A DNA stretch of 23,768 nucleotides from Methylibium sp035476815. GTDB lineage: Bacteria > Pseudomonadota > Gammaproteobacteria > Burkholderiales > Burkholderiaceae_C. A program made the position numbers and the translations under genes. Under the pieces are notes generated by a model, which was not told the origin of the DNA, did no database searches, and worked only from the letters and a program-made list of their open reading frames with translations. Numbering within the stretch: position 1 is the first letter of the stretch; every line of letters starts with the position of its first letter. Below are positions 1-8,046 of the stretch, piece by piece. The stretch spans positions 1 to 23,768 of the forward strand of contig DATILD010000100.1 in the NCBI GenBank assembly GCA_035476815.1, in the 5' to 3' direction.

Positions 1-2
1 CG

Positions 3-1526
3 CTCAAGGGCCTGTTCAACGGCTGCATGAAAGGCCGCACGATGTACGTGCTGCCGTTCAGCATGGGGCCGATCGGGTCGCCCATGTCGCAGATCGGCGT
101 CCAGCTGACCGACTCGCCCTACGTGGTCGTCAACATGCGCATCATGACCCGCATGGGCCGCGCGGTGTTCGAGGTGCTCGGCGACGATGGCGACTTCGTG
201 CCGTGCATGCACAGCGTCGGCGCGCCGCTGCTGCCGGGCCAGCGCGACGTGGCCTGGCCGTGCAACAAGACCAAGTACATCGTGCACTACCCCGAGACGC
301 GCCAGATCTGGAGCTACGGCTCGGGCTACGGCGGCAACGCGCTGCTCGGCAAGAAGTGCTTCGCGCTGCGCATCGCCTCGACCATGGGCCGCGACCAGGG
401 CTGGCTGGCCGAGCACATGCTGGTGCTGGGCGTCACCAACCCGCAGGGCCGCAAGTTCCACGTCGCCGCGGCCTTCCCGAGCGCCTGCGGCAAGACCAAC
501 TTCGCGATGCTGATCCCGCCGGCCGGCCTGGCCGAGGGCGGCAAGGGCTGGCAGGTCACCACCATCGGCGACGACATCGCCTGGATCAAGCCGGGCGCCG
601 ACGGCCGGCTGTACGCGATCAACCCGGAGGCCGGCTACTTCGGCGTTGCGCCGGGTACCAACGACAAGACCAACGCGAACTGCATGGCGTCGCTGACGCG
701 CGACACGATCTTCACCAACGTCGCGCTGACCGACGACGGCGACGTGTGGTGGGAAGGCATGACCGACCAGCCGCCGGCGCATCTGATCGACTGGCAGGGC
801 CAGGACTGGACGCCCGCGATCGCCAAGGCGACCGGGGCCAAAGCCGCCCACCCGAACGCCCGCTTCACCGTCGCCGCGACCAACAACCCGGTGCTCGACC
901 CGCATTGGGACGATCCGGCCGGCGTGCCGATCGACGCCTTCATCTTCGGCGGCCGCCGCTCGACCACCGTGCCGCTGGTGACCGAGGCGCGCGACTGGGT
1001 CGAGGGCGTCTACATGGCCGCGACGATGGGCTCCGAGACGACCGCCGCCGCCGCCGGCCAGCAGGGCGTGGTGCGCCGCGACCCGTTCGCGATGCTGCCC
1101 TTCATGGGCTATCACATGAGCGACTATTTCCAGCATTGGCTGGACCTGGGCGCCCGCCTGAAGGCCGCGGGCGCGAAGCTGCCGGCGATCTACTGCGTCA
1201 ACTGGTTCCGCAAGGGCGAGGACGGCAAGTTCGTCTGGCCCGGCTATGGCGAGAACATGCGGGTGCTGAAGTGGATGCTCGAGCGCGTGCAGGGCCAGGC
1301 CGGCGGCGAAGAGCACGAGTTCGGCATCACGCCGCGCTACACCGACCTCGGCTGGGGCGGGCTGGACTTCACGCCCGCGCAGTTCGAGCGCGTCACCAGC
1401 CTCGACGCCGCCGACTGGCAGCGCGAGCTCGCGCTCCACGACGAGCTGTTCGCGTTGCTGGCCCACCACCTGCCGGCCGAGCTGAAGGCCGCACGCGAGC
1501 GGCTGGGGCGGCGGCTGGCCGGCTGA
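3..1526 (+). CDS. pckG: GTP-dependent phosphoenolpyruvate carboxykinase (5' truncated)
   Basis: This enzyme converts oxaloacetate and GTP to phosphoenolpyruvate, GDP and CO2, the entry step of gluconeogenesis in the cytoplasm. The frame is open from base 3, and the first visible residues (LKGLFNGCMKGRTMYV) match the family, so the true start lies left of the window. About 507 residues are visible, against roughly 600 for the family, so about 100 N-terminal residues are missing. Visible signatures, in order: the substrate region YGGNALLGKKCFALR; the P-loop with the reactive cysteine, FPSACGKTN (about bases 474-500); the metal-binding IGDDIAWI; FGGRRSTTVP; and the guanine-pocket region WFRKGEDGKFVWPGYGEN. 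The carboxylate-binding arginine and the kinase motifs look intact, so the enzyme should be active. The ATP-type PckA family is excluded by these motifs. A strong terminator follows 18 bases after the stop. Confidence 0.97.
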   Translation, partial: LKGLFNGCMKGRTMYVLPFSMGPIGSPMSQIGVQLTDSPYVVVNMRIMTRMGRAVFEVLGDDGDFVPCMHSVGAPLLPGQRDVAWPCNKTKYIVHYPETRQIWSYGSGYGGNALLGKKCFALRIASTMGRDQGWLAEHMLVLGVTNPQGRKFHVAAAFPSACGKTNFAMLIPPAGLAEGGKGWQVTTIGDDIAWIKPGADGRLYAINPEAGYFGVAPGTNDKTNANCMASLTRDTIFTNVALTDDGDVWWEGMTDQPPAHLIDWQGQDWTPAIAKATGAKAAHPNARFTVAATNNPVLDPHWDDPAGVPIDAFIFGGRRSTTVPLVTEARDWVEGVYMAATMGSETTAAAAGQQGVVRRDPFAMLPFMGYHMSDYFQHWLDLGARLKAAGAKLPAIYCVNWFRKGEDGKFVWPGYGENMRVLKWMLERVQGQAGGEEHEFGITPRYTDLGWGGLDFTPAQFERVTSLDAADWQRELALHDELFALLAHHLPAELKAARERLGRRLAG

Positions 1527-1544
1527 GCCGCGGCGACACGCCAT

Positions 1545-1574
1545 GACAAAGGCCGCCCTCGGGCGGCCTTTGTC
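1545..1574. terminator. Bidirectional rho-independent terminator
   Basis: A perfect 14-base inverted repeat (GACAAAGGCCGCCC, TC, then its complement) lies between the convergent pckG and the 70-residue minus-strand gene. The GC core is flanked by AAA on one side and TTT on the other, so either strand gives a GC-rich hairpin followed by a short U run. It should end transcription from both sides. Confidence 0.85.
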
Positions 1575-1592
1575 GTTGGGGGCGCAGTCGGC

Positions 1593-1805
1593 TCAGTTGC
1601 GCACGGTCGCGGCGCGGAACAGCGCCAGCGCGGTGCGGCGCGCTGCGCGCTGGTCGAGCGAGGCCGAGCTGAACTGGTCATGCCAGTCCGCCAGGCTCTC
1701 GGGCCGGCCGGCCCGCGGCTCGCGGGCGGCGAGCAGGTGGAAGGCGCTGCCGACGGCGTCGACCGACTCGGCGATCGCGCTGCCAAGCATCTGCTGGATG
1801 TTCAC
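1593..1805 (-). CDS. Small hypothetical protein (70 aa, GTG start)
   Basis: I do not recognise this protein. Translated from the GTG at 1805 it gives 70 residues, beginning MNIQQMLGSAIAESVDAVGS and ending ATVRN. The start is chosen because an AGAGG ribosome site sits five bases upstream of the GTG, while the frame further upstream reads through a palindromic promoter-like element and looks non-coding. The chain appears helical, with an amphipathic N-terminal stretch and a basic C-terminal half; no membrane segment or signal peptide is visible. A 6-bp hairpin (1824-1838) lies in the presumed leader. The gene shares its upstream GGGTTTACCC element with the next minus-strand gene, so the two are probably co-regulated from separate promoters. 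It ends just before the bidirectional terminator. Function unknown. Confidence 0.6.
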   Translation of the reverse strand: MNIQQMLGSAIAESVDAVGSAFHLLAAREPRAGRPESLADWHDQFSSASLDQRAARRTALALFRAATVRN

Positions 1806-1832
1806 GGAAACCTCTTGGTTGAAGGCGGCTGG

Positions 1833-1878
1833 GCCGCCGGTGACTGAATGATCAGGGTAAACCCGTGTTTCTGCCAAT
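1833..1878 (-). promoter_or_regulatory. Candidate promoter with GGGTTTACCC operator-like element
   Basis: Read on the minus strand, TTGGCA (-35-like) is followed seven bases later by GGGTTTACCC (1855-1864), then by an AT-richer TGATCATTC segment. The element lies 50 bases upstream of the GTG at 1805. The same 10-mer in the same kind of position precedes the neighbouring small gene. The hexamers are weak, so the repeated palindrome is the main support. Confidence 0.4.
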
Positions 1879-1908
1879 GCCGATTGGGCATGCCGGCATG
1901 AACACCGC

Positions 1909-2151
1909 TCAGTGGTCGCCGGACTCACGCTCCCAGCGCTGAACCGCGGCGCGTAGGTCGGCGGCGAGGCCAGGCTGGCTGGACTCATAGCGGTTAGCGA
2001 GTGCCCACAACTTTGCCACGTCGACGCGCGGATCACGGGCCGGGCGGTTCGACAACCAGCGCAGCCCGGCCGCCGCCCAGCGGCCGAAGGACTCGGCGGC
2101 GCGCGGCGCGCGGACCGACAGGGCGGGAACATTGACGATGGCGGAAGTCAT
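1909..2151 (-). CDS. Small hypothetical protein (80 aa)
   Basis: The product is an 80-residue soluble protein that I cannot assign to a family. It starts MTSAIVNVPALSVRAPRAAE and has a W-rich central part (FGRWAAAGLRWLSN), followed by a predicted helical segment ending RWERESGDH. The ATG at 2151 has a GAGG ribosome site six bases upstream. No signal peptide or transmembrane helix is visible. The size and the arginine/tryptophan pattern loosely recall small DUF1127-like proteins, but the match is too weak to name. Its own promoter-like region contains AGGGTTTACCCT (2189-2200). About 100 bases separate it from the 70-residue gene downstream on the same strand, which has a second copy of that element, so they look like two co-regulated single-gene units rather than one operon. 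Confidence 0.7.
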   Translation of the reverse strand: MTSAIVNVPALSVRAPRAAESFGRWAAAGLRWLSNRPARDPRVDVAKLWALANRYESSQPGLAADLRAAVQRWERESGDH

Positions 2152-2177
2152 GGTGGTCTACCTCATGGAGTGGACTG

Positions 2178-2212
2178 GTTCACAGTTTAGGGTAAACCCT
2201 TAATCCACAAGA
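2178..2212 (-). promoter_or_regulatory. Candidate promoter with AGGGTTTACCCT operator-like element
   Basis: On the minus strand TTGTGG is followed by ATTA, then the 12-base quasi-palindrome AGGGTTTACCCT (2189-2200), which runs into TAAACT as a -10-like hexamer. The element is 39 bases upstream of the 80-residue gene. Placing a palindrome between -35 and -10 is typical of a repressor or MerR-type site. The responsible regulator is not identifiable here. Confidence 0.45.
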
Positions 2213-2285
2213 CCCGAAGGCCCGGCCGTCGACGCGCTATCCGTCACGGACCGGGCGTGGTGGCACCCATAGGACAATCCGCAGC

Positions 2286-3044
<759 letters not shown>

Positions 3045-3060
3045 GCCCTCGGCCCGCTCG

Positions 3061-3828
3061 ATGCGCCTGCAGCTGCTGTCCGACCTGCACCTCGAGAGCG
3101 AGGACTTCGTGCCCCGGCCGGCGCCCGGCGCCGAGCTGCTCGTCCTCGCCGGCGACATCGACAGCGGCTGGGACGGCCTGGCGGCCTTCGCCGGCTGGCC
3201 GGTGCCGGTGCTCTACGTCGCCGGCAACCACGAGTTCGACCGCCGCGAGCTGCGCGAGGCCTGGCCGGCGCTGCGGGCGCGCTGCGCCGCGCACGGCATC
3301 CGCCTGCTCGAGCGCGAGAGCGTCACGCTCGCCGGCGCCGACGGCCGCCGCATCCGCTTCGTCGCGACGGTGCGCTGGAGCGACTTCGACCTGCTCGGCG
3401 CGGCCGAGCGCGAGCGCTGCCTGCGGGCCGCGCGCTACTTCACCGAGGTGATGCAGGCGACCCGCGACGGCGCCGCTTTCGACTCGTACGCGGTGCGCGA
3501 CGAGGCGCTGGCCTGCCGCGCCTGGCTGGCGGCCGCGCTGCGCGAACCGCACGACGCCGATGCCACGGTCGCGATCACCCACTACGGCCCCAGCCTGCGC
3601 AGTGCCGACCCACGCTACGGCGCCCGCCCCGGCACGGCCAGCTTCTGCAATGCCGACGACGACCTGCTGCCCTACGCCGCGCTGTGGCTGCACGGCCACC
3701 TGCACTGCCGGCACGACTACCGCGTCGAGCATGCGCGCGGCAGCACGCGCGTCGTGAGCAACGCGCGCGGCCTGGCCCACAAGGGCGAGACCGAGGGCCA
3801 CGACGGCTTGATGTGCATCACGGTTTGA
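3061..3828 (+). CDS. Calcineurin-like metallophosphoesterase
   Basis: A 255-residue predicted phosphohydrolase with the full set of metallophosphoesterase motifs: DLH at residues 8-10, GDID at 31-34, GNHE at 55-58, a histidine in ITHYGPS (near 178), and HGHLH from about 211. These ligate two metal ions in the active site. The substrate cannot be read from the sequence; family members cleave phosphodiesters, nucleotides or phosphoproteins. There is no signal peptide, so it should be cytoplasmic. The frame is open upstream into the preceding gene, but the ATG at 3061 gives the canonical beta strand MRLQLLSDLH and is preferred. It follows the UPF0149 gene by 16 bases and probably shares its transcript. 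Confidence 0.9.
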   Translation: MRLQLLSDLHLESEDFVPRPAPGAELLVLAGDIDSGWDGLAAFAGWPVPVLYVAGNHEFDRRELREAWPALRARCAAHGIRLLERESVTLAGADGRRIRFVATVRWSDFDLLGAAERERCLRAARYFTEVMQATRDGAAFDSYAVRDEALACRAWLAAALREPHDADATVAITHYGPSLRSADPRYGARPGTASFCNADDDLLPYAALWLHGHLHCRHDYRVEHARGSTRVVSNARGLAHKGETEGHDGLMCITV

Positions 3829-3879
3829 ACCCGGTGGCGTCGGATACTCCGGCCGCAGAACCCCACGAAGGAGCCCGCA

Positions 3880-4302
3880 ATGAAGATCCTGGTCGCCGCC
3901 GATGGCAGCCCCTACACCAAGCGCATGGTCGCCTACCTCACCGCCCACGCCGAGTGGCTGGTCGCCGGCCACGACATCACCGTCATCACCGTCAGCCCGC
4001 CCGTGCCGCCGCGCGCCACCGCGATGCTCGACAGCGAGCTGCTGAAGTCCTATTACGAAGACGAGGCCGAGAAGGTGTTCAAGCCGCTGCGCACCTTCCT
4101 CGCCAAGCAGGGCGTGGCGGCGAAGTTCGTGCACAAGGTCGGCCACGCCGCCGAGGTGATCGGCAAGACCGCCGAAGCCGGTGACTTCGACCTGCTGATG
4201 CTCGGCTCCCACGGCCACGGCGCGCTGGCCAATCTGGTGATGGGCTCGGTCGCGACCAAGGTGCTGGCCGCCTGCAAGGTGCCGACGCTGCTGGTGCGCT
4301 GA
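3880..4302 (+). CDS. Universal stress protein, UspA family, ATP-binding type
   Basis: A 140-residue single-domain universal stress protein. It opens with MKILVAADGSPYTKRM, the usual first strand with the nucleotide-contacting aspartate. It ends with the ATP-binding signature G-x2-G-x9-G-S (Gly109, Gly112, Gly122, Ser123) and the final strand VPTLLVR. This places it in the nucleotide-binding subgroup (MJ0577-like) rather than the non-binding UspA subgroup. Proteins of this kind form dimers and help cells survive starvation or oxidative stress; a specific partner cannot be inferred. The ribosome site AAGGAG sits six bases before the ATG. A GATACT hexamer at 3843-3848 might be a -10, but I see no convincing -35. 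Confidence 0.93.
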   Translation: MKILVAADGSPYTKRMVAYLTAHAEWLVAGHDITVITVSPPVPPRATAMLDSELLKSYYEDEAEKVFKPLRTFLAKQGVAAKFVHKVGHAAEVIGKTAEAGDFDLLMLGSHGHGALANLVMGSVATKVLAACKVPTLLVR

Positions 4303-4318
4303 AGCGATTCAGCCCGGC

Positions 4319-4335
4319 CACGGCCAGGCCGTGGA
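4319..4335. terminator. Weak hairpin between convergent genes
   Basis: CCACGGCC and its complement GGCCGTGG are separated by a single base, in the spacer between the stress-protein gene and the convergent histidine kinase. The stem is GC-rich, but no T run follows on either strand. It is at best a rho-independent-like or processing hairpin. Confidence 0.3.
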
Positions 4336-4430
4336 AGCAGGCGCGCGCCAGCTTCGGTCGGGATCACGACAACCGCCCGGTACGCAGTGCGACCGATCCG
4401 TCGCTCGGCGACTTGGCGGTCTTGCTCGCG

Positions 4431-6944
4431 TCAGCGCGCTGCGACGCGGTCGGCCAGGTGCCGGTCCAGGCAGGCCAGCAGCTCGGCCAGGTCGACCGGC
4501 TTGGTCAGGTAGTCGTCGAAGCCCTGGGCGCGCGCCGCGCGCACATGCTCGGGCAGGGCGTCGGCCGACAGCGCGATGCGCGGCACGTCGGCCAGTGCCG
4601 CGTCGTCGCGCAGCGCGGCCAGCACGTCGACGCCGGTCATGTCGCCGAGGTGCATGTCGATCAGCAGCAGGTCGGGCGGCGCGCCGCGCGCGCTGGCGAT
4701 GGCCTCGCGGCCGTTGCGCGCGATGCGCAGCTCGCAGCCGCTGCGGGTCATCAGGACCTGCCGCACCAGCTCGACGTTGAGCTCGTTGTCCTCGGCATAG
4801 AGCACGCTGTGCGCTGCCACGACCGCGGCGGGGGCCGCCGTCGCCGCCTTCGGCTGGAACGCCGGCATCGCGGTCGCGCGCGGCAGCGCGAGCGTGAAGG
4901 TCGAGCCCTGGCCGGGGCGGCTCTCGACGTCGATCTCGCCGCCCATCAGGTGCATCAGGCGGCGCGAGATCGCCAGTCCGAGGCCGGTGCCCTCGATGCC
5001 CAGCCGCTCCGCGCCGAGCCGGTTGAAGGGCTCGAACAGGTGCACCAGCTGCTGCGGGCCGAGGCCCAGGCCGGTGTCGGTGACCGACAGCCGCACCGTC
5101 CCCGCGTCCACCGCCTGCGCCTCGACGACCACCTGGCCGCCCGAGCGGTTGTACTTGATCGCGTTGCCGAGCAGGTTGGCCAGCACCTGACGCATCCGGA
5201 TCGGGTCGGCCAGCACGTGCAAGGGTCCGGACGCGGCGGACTGCAGCAGCGTCACGCCGCTGGCGCGCGCGGTCGGCGCCACCAGCGCGAGCGCTTCATC
5301 GATGAGCGGCGCGACCGCGAGCGTCTGCGGCGCCAGCGGCAGGTTGCCCGACTCGATGCGCGACAGGTCGAGCACGTCGCCGATCATCGCCAGCAGGTGC
5401 TGTCCGGCGCGTTCGATGTGGCCGACGCGGGCCCGCTGATCCGGAGCCAGCGGCGCGGTCGCATCGCCGAGCAGCAGCTGGGCGAAGCCGAGCACCGCAT
5501 TGAGCGGCGTGCGCAGCTCGTGGCTCATGCGCGACAGGAACTCGGTCTTGGCCGCGTTGGCCTGCGCCGCGGCCTGGGCGTCGACCAGCGCGGCGTCGTA
5601 GCGCTTGCGGGTCGTGATGTCGTGGATGTAGCCGTGCCACAGCGTCGTGCCGTCGGGCAGCCGCTCGGGCGTGCCCTGGCCCTCGAGCCAGCGGCGCCCG
5701 CCCTGCGGCAGCTCGACCTCGAACTCGCCCTGCCAGGGCTGCAGCGCGGCGGCGCCGTGCAGCAGCGTGTCCCAGAGCCGGCGGCGCTGCCCGGGCACGA
5801 CGCGCTCGATCATCAGCCGCGCCTCGCCGCGCACCGGGCCCTCGGGGTCGAGCTCGAACAGCTCGCGCAGGCCCGGGCTGGCGAAGGGCACGGTGGCGTG
5901 CAGGGCGGCATCGATGTGGAACTGCAGCAGCACGCCCGGCACCCGGCTGGCGAGTTTGCTGAAGGCCGCCTCGCGCTCGCGCAGCGCGGCCTCGGCGCGC
6001 TTGCGCTGGTCGATGTCGAGCACGCAGGTGATGGTGTGGCGGAAGCGGCCGGCCGCGTCCAGCACCGGGCTCACCGTGACCTGCACCCACAGCGGGCTGC
6101 CGTCGGCGCGCAGGTAGCGCTTCTCGAACGCGGCGGTCGCCTCCTCGCCGGCCAGCATGCGCCGGAGCGCCGGGGTGCCGAGATCGGCGTCCTCCGGGTG
6201 GCTGATGTCGCGGTAGGTGCTCGCGAGCAGCTCGTCGCGGGAGCGGCCGAGCATCTCGCACAGCCGCGCATTCACCTCGACGAAGCGGCCGTCGGGACCG
6301 ATCTGCGCCAGCCCGACGCCGGCGCGATCGAAGCTGTTGCGCCAGCGCTCGTCGCTGACGTGCAGCGCCGCCTCGGCAACGCGGCGGCGGCGGTCGAGCT
6401 GCACCGCGGCGACGATGCCGGCCATGCTCTGCAGCAGCGGCTCGAGCCGGCCGAGCAGCGCCTGGTCGTAGCCGGGCCGGCGATTGGCCAGGCCGATCAT
6501 CCCGACCATCTGCCCGCCATAGTGCAGCGGCACGCCCAGGAAGGTGTGCAGCGGCGTGTGGCCCTTGGGCAGCCCACCGCCGCTGCGCGGGTCGTTCGGC
6601 GCGTCGTTGGCGATCACCGGCTCGCCCGTCACCAGCGCGGCGCCGAACAGCGTCTTCAGGTTGCGGAACTCGATGCCGTGGCGGCGCTCGCGCTCGACCA
6701 TCGCACGGGTCGCGTCGTCCCAGGCGATGTTGGTCATCGTGAAGATCTTCAGGAAGGGCGCACCGGTCGCGTCGCGCCACACCTCGGCGATGAAGCCGTA
6801 GTCGCTGCCGCCGAGCGCGAGCAGATCGGGAAGCAGCGCGTCGAACACGCGGTGCGGTTCGTCGCTGCCGATGAAGCTCGACTGGATGCGCCGGATCAGC
6901 GGGCCGAGGTCGTCGAACGCGGCGGGGGGCGGGGCGGAGGTCAC
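4431..6944 (-). CDS. Hybrid sensor histidine kinase (GAF-PAS-PAS-HisKA-HATPase-REC)
   Basis: An 837-residue soluble sensor with no transmembrane helix. Domains in order: GAF (about 20-185); PAS with PAC (about 195-320, ending DIDQRKRAEAAL); a second, more diverged PAS (about 325-450, ending HDITTRKRYDAAL); HisKA with phospho-acceptor His475 in SHELRTPLNAV; an ATPase domain with the N-box around Asn594 and the G boxes DTGLGLG and GTGLGLA; and a C-terminal receiver with Asp763 as acceptor and Lys815. It should autophosphorylate and pass phosphate to its own receiver, then to an HPt protein elsewhere. The ligand is unknown; the intracellular GAF/PAS sensing suggests redox, light or small-molecule input. 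The start is a GTG at 6944, chosen because the first ATG upstream is out of frame. It is divergent from the HDOD gene. Confidence 0.92.
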   Translation of the reverse strand: MTSAPPPAAFDDLGPLIRRIQSSFIGSDEPHRVFDALLPDLLALGGSDYGFIAEVWRDATGAPFLKIFTMTNIAWDDATRAMVERERRHGIEFRNLKTLFGAALVTGEPVIANDAPNDPRSGGGLPKGHTPLHTFLGVPLHYGGQMVGMIGLANRRPGYDQALLGRLEPLLQSMAGIVAAVQLDRRRRVAEAALHVSDERWRNSFDRAGVGLAQIGPDGRFVEVNARLCEMLGRSRDELLASTYRDISHPEDADLGTPALRRMLAGEEATAAFEKRYLRADGSPLWVQVTVSPVLDAAGRFRHTITCVLDIDQRKRAEAALREREAAFSKLASRVPGVLLQFHIDAALHATVPFASPGLRELFELDPEGPVRGEARLMIERVVPGQRRRLWDTLLHGAAALQPWQGEFEVELPQGGRRWLEGQGTPERLPDGTTLWHGYIHDITTRKRYDAALVDAQAAAQANAAKTEFLSRMSHELRTPLNAVLGFAQLLLGDATAPLAPDQRARVGHIERAGQHLLAMIGDVLDLSRIESGNLPLAPQTLAVAPLIDEALALVAPTARASGVTLLQSAASGPLHVLADPIRMRQVLANLLGNAIKYNRSGGQVVVEAQAVDAGTVRLSVTDTGLGLGPQQLVHLFEPFNRLGAERLGIEGTGLGLAISRRLMHLMGGEIDVESRPGQGSTFTLALPRATAMPAFQPKAATAAPAAVVAAHSVLYAEDNELNVELVRQVLMTRSGCELRIARNGREAIASARGAPPDLLLIDMHLGDMTGVDVLAALRDDAALADVPRIALSADALPEHVRAARAQGFDDYLTKPVDLAELLACLDRHLADRVAAR

Positions 6945-7182
6945 GGTGCGGGGCTCGCTGGCATCGATCGTAAGCCATCGTTACCGCGGCGGAGCCGTCG
7001 CCTGAAACCTGATCGGCAGCGGCTTCACGCGGCGTGCCGGATCGTGAAAACCCGCATGTCCGGCCGAGGCGGGCGCAGCGCCGGCCGCCCGCGGTGTCCT
7101 CGCTTGCTGCACAGTCCAGGCGGGCCGGGTGGTGACCCGACCCGTGCCGGCGCGTATGCTGGCAGCTCACCCGACGACGATC
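6945..7182. other. Divergent intergenic region, kinase / HDOD gene
   Basis: This 238-base spacer separates the divergently transcribed kinase and HDOD genes. It holds a short inverted repeat, TTCACG...CGTGAA (7024-7029 and 7043-7048, 13-base centre), that could be an operator. It also has a GC hairpin (7069-7075 with 7086-7092) and the candidate HDOD promoter. No small gene is supported. Confidence 0.4.
7133..7160 (+). promoter_or_regulatory. Candidate sigma-70 promoter for HDOD gene
   Basis: GTGACC (7133-7138) and TATGCT (7155-7160) are separated by 16 bases, each matching four of six consensus positions. Transcription would start near 7167, leaving a leader of about 16 bases before the ATG at 7183. 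This argues against the earlier in-frame GTG at 7129, which lies inside the promoter. Confidence 0.4.
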
Positions 7183-8046
7183 ATGGCCATCGACCCTGTG
7201 CTGCGCACCCTCGACATCGACCTGCCGGCCTGCCCGCAGACCCTCGTCCAGCTGTCACTGCTGATGCACGACGAAGACGCCAACCTGCAGTCGATCAGCG
7301 CGCTGATCGAGCGCGACATGGCGCTCGCCGCAGCCGTGGTACGCACCGTCAACTCGGCGCTGTTCGGCCTGCTGCGGCGCGTCGAGTCGGTACCGGAGGC
7401 GGTGCGCTACCTCGGCACCCGCGAGGTGTCGGCACTGACCTTCGAGATCGGCCTGCGCGGCGCCTTCCCGCCGAGCCCGACGCTCAACGCGCTGTGGGAC
7501 CGCGCCGGTCGCCGCGGCCTGGCGATGGGCCGCGCCGCGCCGGCGCTCGACATCGATCCCTGGCTCGCGCACACCGCCGGGCTGTTCGCCGAGGGCGGCC
7601 AGGCGGCGCTGATCTCCCACGACCCGCCGGGCTATGCGGCGATGGTCGCGGCCCATCCCGACGAGTTGCTGCGGCTCGACGCCGAGACCGCCGCCTATGG
7701 CCTCAACCATGCCGCGCTCGGCGGCGCGCTGTGCCAGTCCTGGGGACTGTCGGGCGACGTGGCGGCGAGCGTGCGGCTGCGGCCGCTGGCGCTGCGCACG
7801 CTCGCGAATGCGATGGGCGCGCAGACCGGTTTCGTGCCGGACGACACCGAGGCCGAGTGGGCGATGGAGCCGCTGTCGGTGCAGCGCCTGCTGGCCCTCG
7901 GCGCGGTGGTCGACGCCGCGCTCGCCGGCGGCAACGAGGTGGTGCTGGCGCACTGCAGCGTGGCGCTCGCGCCGGGCGCCGGGCTCGACCCGGAGCTGCT
8001 GCAGGAAGCCGCCACCAGCAGCGTCGAGCGCCTAGCCGCCGCCTGA
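7183..8046 (+). CDS. HDOD domain signalling protein
   Basis: A 287-residue protein built around an HDOD domain (about residues 12-205), the catalytically inactive relative of HD phosphohydrolases often found beside two-component and chemotaxis genes. Recognisable stretches are LPACPQTLVQLSLLMHDEDA, LIERDMALAAAVVRTVNSALFG and PEAVRYLGTREV, which follow the usual helix pattern (choose a few samples, serial strands, NS.. region). No GGDEF, EAL or receiver is attached. In other bacteria HDOD proteins act as scaffolds or regulators in c-di-GMP, motility or stress signalling; the role here is inferred only from that. An upstream in-frame GTG (7129) would add 18 residues, but a likely promoter overlaps it. 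The 3' end overlaps the convergent receiver gene by 15 bases. Confidence 0.85.
   Translation: MAIDPVLRTLDIDLPACPQTLVQLSLLMHDEDANLQSISALIERDMALAAAVVRTVNSALFGLLRRVESVPEAVRYLGTREVSALTFEIGLRGAFPPSPTLNALWDRAGRRGLAMGRAAPALDIDPWLAHTAGLFAEGGQAALISHDPPGYAAMVAAHPDELLRLDAETAAYGLNHAALGGALCQSWGLSGDVAASVRLRPLALRTLANAMGAQTGFVPDDTEAEWAMEPLSVQRLLALGAVVDAALAGGNEVVLAHCSVALAPGAGLDPELLQEAATSSVERLAAA

Noticed and set aside
2221..2255. Imperfect hairpin upstream of the UPF0149 gene as a riboswitch
   Set aside because: Too short and simple, with a bulge; no conserved aptamer core is visible.
4319..4335. Strong terminator after the universal stress gene
   Set aside because: Stem is good but without any T run, so it is kept only as a weak hairpin.
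7129..7182. GTG at 7129 as start of the HDOD protein
   Set aside because: It overlaps a plausible promoter, and the added residues do not resemble the family.
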